From Nemopilema nomurai (Eukaryota > Cnidaria > Scyphozoa > Rhizostomeae > Rhizostomatidae), in contig ML133389.1 in NCBI GenBank assembly GCA_003864495.1, positions 1,659,560 through 1,723,559 of the forward strand: a stretch of DNA of 64,000 nt. The letters are read 5' to 3'. The notes beneath the pieces were generated by a model, which did no database searches, was not told the DNA's origin, and worked only from the letters and a program-made list of their open reading frames with translations. Shown here piece by piece: positions 34,501 through 43,500 of the stretch. The position numbers and the translations under genes are program-made. Position 1 is the stretch's first letter. Every line of letters begins with the position of its first letter.

Positions 34501-37500
34501 ATGGGTTCCAGGATTCCTTCAAACGAAAGAATTCACCTCACGCCACCTTGGACACCATCTGTAAGTCTCCGAAAACGTCCTGTGACATTGTAGAATCGTG
34601 ACGGAATAGTTTCCCCTAGTCCCATATGGCAAAATATTGGTTTTCTCGATGGCTTCTATACTTTCAGTATGGGCGAGTCTATGAACACGAGCAACTGTTG
34701 TAGAATGAAGGCATGAATAACAGCGAAGGTCACTGTGTCTTTTGCCAATGGCCCATGTTTTGCCAGTGCCAATTTCTGCGTTGCCCGCCGACCTTTTGAT
34801 ACTCGACATTTTGATAAGCTTTGGAATGACCTTTAACCTATGACCTTTCCCACAGGGTTGCCAGACACCCGCTGAAGGTGTCCCGTTGTTGTCCAGCACT
34901 GATGACCAACAGGGCGACCAAGCAGGTATTTCGGGAAACCACCCAAAAGTCACAGTGGTACCAGTAAAGGAAGATGAGAATTCTTCCACCTCGTCAGTTA
35001 TTGACACGAGTGGTGTGAAGCTGAGGAAGAAGTCAAAGAGGGGCAAGCAGAACGAGGCTGTACCGTACATTGTGCCTCGGTTTGATGAAATCGAAGAAGA
35101 CTACGTAATGGTATGTTTCTGAATTTATGTTCATTTGCTTCTTCATTCGTAGAGAATCTAATAAAAAGTATAGTCTTAATCGCCTGAAGAAGTTAAGCTT
35201 AAAAAGCCAAGTAGACTTATCAAGAGTTTCTTCATTGAAAAATGTGCTTGTAAGCAGAAAAATGAGCAACAAACAATTTATCAATTTTTAAAGTTATTAT
35301 CCGCTGTTACTGTCTCGGTCACCACAAATGATCATAAATCAAGTCACATCATAGTTTTCATTGATCTGTCGACAATCACCAATGATCAGGAATCAAAATA
35401 AATCACTATTTGTCATAATGATTGATCACTAAATTGATCATTATTATTGTCAACTGTTGATAATTGATGTCATTGATGAAAATGAAACTTTAAGGTACTA
35501 CTACTTCTAGTAAGACTAGGTCAAATCACACGGTCATCGCTGCAATTTGTCAAATTTAACAAATCGGGTTGCATTAATCACGTATAAATTTTCCTTCTCA
35601 GGATTTTTCTGCTCCTGAGCGGAAGCTTCAGGGTTTGTCCTCCAAGATCCCATCCTACGAATGCATCCCGTTCACTCCACCATGGATGAGCAACAACAAC
35701 TCTGTGAGTCATCACTCCTTTATCGTTTTGTTTGTTGTGAATGATTCAAAATTAGGGAATTGACGTCTTTTTTCTGTCGAAAAGTCGAACAGTCCAATCT
35801 TTTTGTTTGTGTCTCCGCCGTTTGTAAATCTGTCTGCCTGTTCATTTGTCTTTTTTATGAAATTGCTGTGTTCAGTAATGGGATTACGTGACCTTTGACC
35901 CTCCACACCTTTCGTTGTGACCTTATTGTCCTCTTTGACCTTATGGCCACAATTTTATCGTTTATGCCCATTTTACCTATTATGCCATTGTATATCATGT
36001 TCTGAAATGTCATATTTAAACAGGGTATCCAGACTCCCCGTGAATATGGAAGTGACTTAGGCATACCAATTATCACCCCGATGACGTCAAACTCGATCCA
36101 GCCCTCGGCCTCTTCCACGCAACCCACTAATACATCATTGCCAACGCCTGCCATCCTGACAGAAGCTCCGCCAAACGAGGGGGATTCCCAGGGGCGATTA
36201 CCTGTGCTGGAAAGTTTCCGCAATACAATTCACTACAATGCCAGCATGTATGGTGATGCCAACACGACTGTGGATTCAGTGAAGGTGAGCACGTGAAGCC
36301 AAGCTTCTGAACACGTGACAAAGAAGGGAAACAGGATACATTGTCCGCAGAATCCTTTATGATTGTTTTATGAACTTTCCAGTTACATTCAGAACAACCT
36401 GGATTTTCACAAATTTTTCACATGGTTATTTCAAGTCAGGCAGCGTATCTGCACCCTACTTACCCTCTCCCCCTATTGGTAAGCAACGAAAATTCTGTGC
36501 GTTGTCTTTCTATATCCTAATCAGACTCCTATACCATGCCAAGTAGGGAAACATAAAACTTTTTTATTTTTCTGCTGTCAAAATAAGGTTTAACATGGAT
36601 TTTTCGTTTTTAGAATTTTTCAGTTGGGTTGATGGAAGAAACCTCGCGAATTCCTTCGTCCGAACAGCTCTGTTTCACTCCCCCGTGGATTGAAAACGAG
36701 GATGGCGACATCCCTGAAGATCAAGGCATTGTAAGTAGCGCTGTCTCTGATTCTTAGTAGCCTGGGGTTGATTCATTCTTGAGGGATCACACGTCATCCC
36801 AACCAATCAGGATCATGTTGCTGCGGGGCTCCAGCGCACCCAAACGAATTAACATGTCCACTGATTCTAGAATGTTAACCTTTAATGTTAATATAAAGGT
36901 TACGATGACACACGAGTGACGACCTATAAAGAGTTTATCTTAGAAAATTTCGTAATCTCAAGTTAGTTATGGGACATGAAAACAGACAGGTAACTGTAAG
37001 TTGTTGAAATAAGAATACATAGACCAAGAAATGGTAATAGAATTCTTTCTACTTATGACAATACGTTTATGACTATTGATAATGACACGCGAGAGTTGAT
37101 TTGCTTCGAAAACTTCAAATGGCTTTTCTAGTTATCTGGAGTCAGTAAGGAAATGACGTAAATATATCCCATGAAGCACTGCTCAGCTAGCAAGCGTAGC
37201 CCGTAATTCAATTTGATGAATGTCTAACCAAGGAAATGTCTAACCAAGGAAATGTGCTTTTTTCTTAGGACGAACCAGAAGCAGATAAATCAGCGCAAGA
37301 ATTGACCCTTGAGGAGCAGCGTGCAATCGAAGAAGAGGTTCGCAAAACAGGCACCGAGGAAGTGGAAGCCAAGGCACAAGAGCAAAGAAAAGCCCAGAGC
37401 GAGGCAGCCGCGGGCAATCCTGGACAAGAGGCTGTAGTTGCCGGTCCTCCCGGCAGGGACAGCGGTTTTTGTAGCGAGCAAGATCAGAAGCAGAAGCAAC

Positions 37501-40500
37501 AAGAGCAGCAGCAAGCAGAAGTAAGAACCCCCTGATTCAAGGAAGATATTGATGGTTATGTGTATGCCTCCTCAACATCTCCAAGGTGTTCGTGACCATG
37601 CATCGTGTGACCATGCTCAATACTCAGTTTTGTTTAATTCGTAAGAAAGTTTCGAGTGTTTACAAATGCTGGATGCAAAAAACATTTTTCTAAACATTGG
37701 ACTTCAATGAATAATACATGATTCCTTAAAGCCCTGTTATAATGAATTAATACTATTTTCATTGTAAAGTTTTGTATCACGAAACATTTGTTCACGAATT
37801 AACATTTGTTTAAAAAGTTTTTTTACATTATATTTGGACCTTTCACCCCCGAATAAGGTCACGGTAATTCTATAAAAAGATTTTAAGTCAACCCTTTGCC
37901 TGTAGAATGCTTTGGCAGACACAGAGGTCGGAAAGTCAGAAGACCCATATGACGAGAATGATGATCAATGTATCATTGGAGAGGACAAGGATGATGATAA
38001 TCAATCACCCAATCATTGTTGGTCATCAAAGGAATCATCTGGATCAAACCAGACTGATATATCAACAGTTGTTAACCCAGCTACGTCTGTTCCAATAACT
38101 GCACCAGGGTCTCCTGACCCTGATGGCTCCGAGGCATCCGACGATGAAATCTCTGAGGCCGAAGGTCATGAGCCAGGTCAGGGTCAGGGGTCAAAGCCGC
38201 AGGATATCTGTCCAAAAACAGTTGCCTCTGCCCCGGAGCCGGAGCAAGTTAAACCAAATGTCATCAGTACAAGTATGAAGAATCCGTACCTCCACCACAA
38301 CAAACCGTGCAGCTACCAACACTCTGGGCTTCCGTTGCCAGGGGGTAAAGCTCTGCCAAGTCAGCAGGCCTTTTCGAGGATGCAGCTGACGTCAAGGCAT
38401 TTCCATGCGGGATCCTTTGATTCTGCGCAGCAGAATTACAGCACGACTCAAGTTATGATGCACCCAAGACAAGCAGCACCTTACCAGAATCCACCACAAA
38501 GCTACAATGCAGAGCAACATCCCCCACGGATACCTGTCCAGCCGTATGTAAGTCATTACGAGGACAAAGGTCAAATGCCGGGTCAAATGCCAATGCCGGG
38601 TCAGATATCAGGTCAAATGTCTGGTCAGCTAAGAGGACAAGGGTCAAACCAACTTGACTACGGTTCTCAGATGAATCCCAGTGTGCATTATAAAGGACAG
38701 CCGCCGATGATGCGTCAGCCGCAACCGGCAATGCCTCCTCAAGTCACGCATCGAATGCCACATCCACACATGCATCCACAGATGACCTATTACAGAGGTC
38801 AAAGGCCTGTTTACAGTGGGGGCCCGCCATCATATCATCAAGTCATGGGTCATCCAGGTCAAATGCCCATGGGCCACTCAAGCAGGCAACGGCATTTGGA
38901 TGCATACTATGGTGGTATGCATGGGATGATGGAAGAAACGTACAGCAAGGCAATGCAGCAAGGACTATTGGATATGGTTAACAGGGAGAATTGCATGAGC
39001 GATGTAAGTTATGATTTGAAGTAATGCTATAGATGTTGAAGTGAGCTTGACAGGTCATAGGTCATAGGTCAGGTTGCTGTTGATCTTGAAAGGTCATGCG
39101 GTAAAAGTCAAAAGGAGTTTTCTGGAGAAGCAAAGAGGCACGTTAGGGGTGCCTGGGAATTGTATGTGTATTTCAGTGGAGTATAAAGTGTTGTGTTCTG
39201 GGTTGGAACACGTGTATTTTTGCTGCAGAAGTATAAAGCAAATGGCAGAAGTACACCTCCTTTCGACAAACGGCACTTTTCTTTTTTTAAAATTGCCTTT
39301 TACTGTCCCCCCATTCAATGATGATTATTGTAATGGCAAACTTAACGCTTTGATCAGGAAAAGATGCCTTCGCATGGTCAATCACAGCCCCGCAGCGTCA
39401 GCCAATTGAACTTGCAGTTAGGCCAGGACCAACAGCAAAAGAACTCGGACAATGCGAGTGTGGTCAGCTTTTCAAGTGTCGCTGCGTCGCACCAGAACCT
39501 GGACACAAAGGTTGACATGGTCTCCTCCCTGCTAAGCATGCTGGGAACGCACGACAAGGACGATGTTGCTAGGACACTATTGGCCATGTCCAGTAGCACA
39601 GACTCGTGCAGTGCGATGCGACAATCCGGTTGCCTCCCATTGTTAATCAAGTTGCTGCATGATCCTGAATACGAGGTTAAAGGAATAAATTGGGAGGCCA
39701 GACATAGAGCAGGTGACGTCACAATCTTTATGCTGAAAAATTGCCCGTGTTTTAAGCACATCAGCTTGAGGACATTTGAGGTCCAAGTGTCTCTACATTT
39801 TCTCCATCGATGGTTTTTGACTTTCCAGTGGTTTGCTAGGAAGAGTGGGAGACCTGAAATGTGTTTTATGGCTATGGTTCATGACTTTTTTGTATATTAT
39901 TTGTTTAAGACCAACATTATCTAGTCGACTATTTAGAGCTAATAATTAGTCCTTGAAACCAAGGTTTTAGAGCAAAGGTCTATTCCACCATAGTTTCAAC
40001 ACCCTTAGGCTGGTCATATTAAAATCTACAGCAGTCTTTTTATCACGAAGTGAAATTTTGAGTGCCAAATAGACTAATCTGAATCTTAAATCTAGCTGTA
40101 TTTGATGCATTTTAAACGTTGATAACAACTAATTGCTGACCTTTGACACCAATGACACTTGTTTGACCTTCACGACCAAGACAAGATGGTTTTATACACC
40201 CTTAAAAATAACTTTCAACATTTTAGGCCGTGCACTCCACAATATCATCAATTCGGGAATTGTCGACCGCAAGGGACGTCGGGAGGTTCGTGTTCTGCGC
40301 CTGATCGAGATTGTCCGTGCCCATAGTGAGGCTGTTCTCAGTGGCAACATGGAGAGGTACCAAGCCCACAAAGGCGCGCCAGCGTTGCGGGATCATGGTC
40401 CTGGCCCCGCAGTTGCAGCTTTGATGAAACTTTCCTTTGAGGAGGAGCACAAGAACACCATAACAGAGCTTGGAGGATTACAGGTTAGTTTCATTTAGGC

Positions 40501-43500
40501 CATTCGATGCCAAGGCGTTCATTGAGCGTGAAATATGACGTCATTTTTATGAGCTACTTGTCAAGAACGTGATTGTTGTCAATAATGGCAGTATTTGAAG
40601 GTTGAAGATTTTTATTCTACTTATTTATTATTAAGGGCATGAAAAAAATATTTCCTTCCTACGACCGGACAAAAATCATGCATAAATTTCCTGCAAAGAT
40701 AGAAAGTTTTATCCCCCGAAAGCAGTATTGACATTTTTTGTATAATAGAGCGTTCATGGAGCGTAAAATATGACGTCATTTTGTATGAGCTACTTATTGA
40801 GAAGGAGACAGTTGTCAATAATGGCAGTACTTCCAGCGTATTATAGTTTATTTCAGATTAAATTCTAATTACTTATAATTATATATATACGATTGTTATT
40901 ACGGTTATGCTCTTTCAGGTGATAGCAGAACTCTTGCAAGTCGACTACAATTCAAACGGACAGTGTAAGGATCCCTATAGCATAACCCTGCGCAAGTACG
41001 CTGGGATGGCGCTTATTAACCTCACCTACAGCGACAGCCGTAACAAGAATACCCTGCTAGAGATGATGGGAGCTTTGAAGGCTGTTGTTGCGGGGCTTTC
41101 GTCGTCTGAGGAGGAGGAGCTAGTGCAGGTTTCTGCGGGAATTCTGCGCAACGTCTCGTGGAAGTCAGACGAGAATGGGAAAAGAACCCTGGCTGAGGTA
41201 AGCATACGGAAAGTTGAAAATACAGAAAGATGCTCAGCTTAAATTAGGACTTTTTCGCGTTATTGGGTTACTCTGCTTACCATCCAGTGCAAACACTCTT
41301 TAACTCTTACTAATAGCATTGCACGACTTGCTCTCAAGTATAACCGTGTAGCCTAAACCCTCGCTCTACATGGTATTTCATGATTTCAGGTCAACACAGC
41401 CCGCAACCTGATGACCGCTGTGCAGCACATCCGCAGCGAGGCAGCAATCCGCAGCATCCTCAGTGCCGTGTGGAACCTCTCAGCCCATAGTCCTGACAAC
41501 AAAGAGGAGATATGTTCGACCCCCGGCTCCTTAAAATTCCTCTGCTACGCACTGAACTATCGTAGCCCGTCACGGACTCTAGTCATACCGGAAAATGCAG
41601 GGGGGATCATGAGAAACATTTCTTCGCACATCGCTATCAAACCAGAATATAGGCAGATTTTGAGGGATCATGGCTGTTTGAAGGTAATTTCCCCCTGTAA
41701 CAAGAAACAATGCATTGAAAATGCATTGCTAAAGTGCTACGACAAGGGGGTGCTGGCTTCACCTTGCCTACGCTTTTAGGCTTAAAAATTCTCGCTTTTT
41801 GCAGCTCAAGCATTTTTCATGAAGTGATATTTTATTAACAATAAGGATGTATAGATTATAACAAGGACCTAGATAAGCTTGTCACCTTCAGCGAGATACA
41901 GTGATTCGTGAAAGAATATATATACATAAAATGTTTACGAAAGAGATGCTGCGTAGAAGCGAAGCAAGCAAACCAATGATTAACTAAGGGTCGGTATATA
42001 TTCCGTCTGCTCTAGGGCCTAGGCTACCTTAGGGTCCAGACTCCGGTATTGGTCAAAGCCTGTGGTCAGGCACTCGAGAGGCGTGAATGAAGGCTTTGGT
42101 GTCGACAGGAATTAGATTGCTAGGCTTTGGTTTCATTGGCTGAAAGAAATGATGGAGCTAGCATTAATTAGCCATGCAATGATAAAACTAATGATGTTCT
42201 ATGGTGAAAGAGTGATAAATATTTATGCTTGCCACTTGGAGTTTGTGATAAGGCTCACCATTGATCTAAACAAATAATAGATCGTGGAACTCTTGGTGTG
42301 ACCACCTTGTTATAATCACGTGAGACCAAAGTAGCATACCTTGCATGTGGCTTTACCTTGCTATTTCTCTCCCCAGGTTCTCATCTCCCACCTTCGCTCG
42401 CCGAGCACACGTGTCGTCTCCAACGCATGTGGCATTCTATGGAACCTTTCCGCACGCTGCATCGAAGACCAGGAACTCCTTTGGGAACTAGGCGCAGTGT
42501 CGATGCTGAAGACACTGGTGCATTCAAAACACAAGTCGATATCAAAGAGCTCTGCCTCTGCTCTGCGAAACCTTATGGCTGTCAAGCCCGGAAGTAGCAG
42601 TACCGATAACGAATCGCATGCTTCATTCAGTTTCAAACGATCAAAGACACTTCCTGGAAAATCAAGGGCTTCTCAGAACAGCTTACGATCTGACCGGAAG
42701 TACAAATCATTCTTCGGCAAAAAACTTTCTGTGAAAGAAACGGTAGTGCAAGGAAACGAGTCAAGCTCAACAGCGAAAAAAGTCCCTGTGCGAGGGCTCC
42801 CGAATATAACCGAAGATTCTCGGAAAGTGCATCGCAAGGTTAAACATGGGGAGCCCCATTACTACGCTGATCTATACCAAGATCCTCCGCGAAGGGGCAT
42901 CACCATGCCACAAGCCAAAGATCCAACAGTTGTCTTGTATTCGTCGGAGAATCCCCACAGTGCTCACGAAGGAAACCAGGAGGACCTTGCTGCTTGCTTC
43001 AATGGCAGCCGCGTGGACCGGTGGAACAACTTGCAAAATGGAGCGCCTTGCAGTTGCAAGCACGGAGCGTTCCAGAATCGACCACCCCAGGGGGTTGACA
43101 CCCTGCAGCAGGGAATGAAAAATATGATCATCCAAGAAGAATCACCCATAATTACTAGACAAAGACACGGCAGTTCCAGCTCAAGTTTATCATCGTGTTC
43201 ACCCCCGTCACAGGTAACATTGTGTTTTTGTTGCTTTGAAAGCGCCACTTGACTGTAACTGTCACTTCTCTGGAAGGTTAAATCAAATATTTCTTAACGG
43301 CCTTATTTAGCGATCGGTTCATTATCAGCCCAAAGAGTAAATTGCCCCCTCCCCTACTTGTGGTGTAACAGGGATAATGCAGCCCCTGATCCCTCTGTTT
43401 CTTCGAGTAGTCAGGCAAAAGGTGAACGCAAGAAACAAACCACTCGCTGTGAAGTGTTAAACTTGCTGATTTTACAAATGAAACGGAGGGTTTTATACAG

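Noticed and set aside
34519..35070. 183-codon minus-strand open frame
   Set aside because: It overlaps two plus-strand APC-like exons that have splice borders and repeat motifs. The antisense frame has neither.
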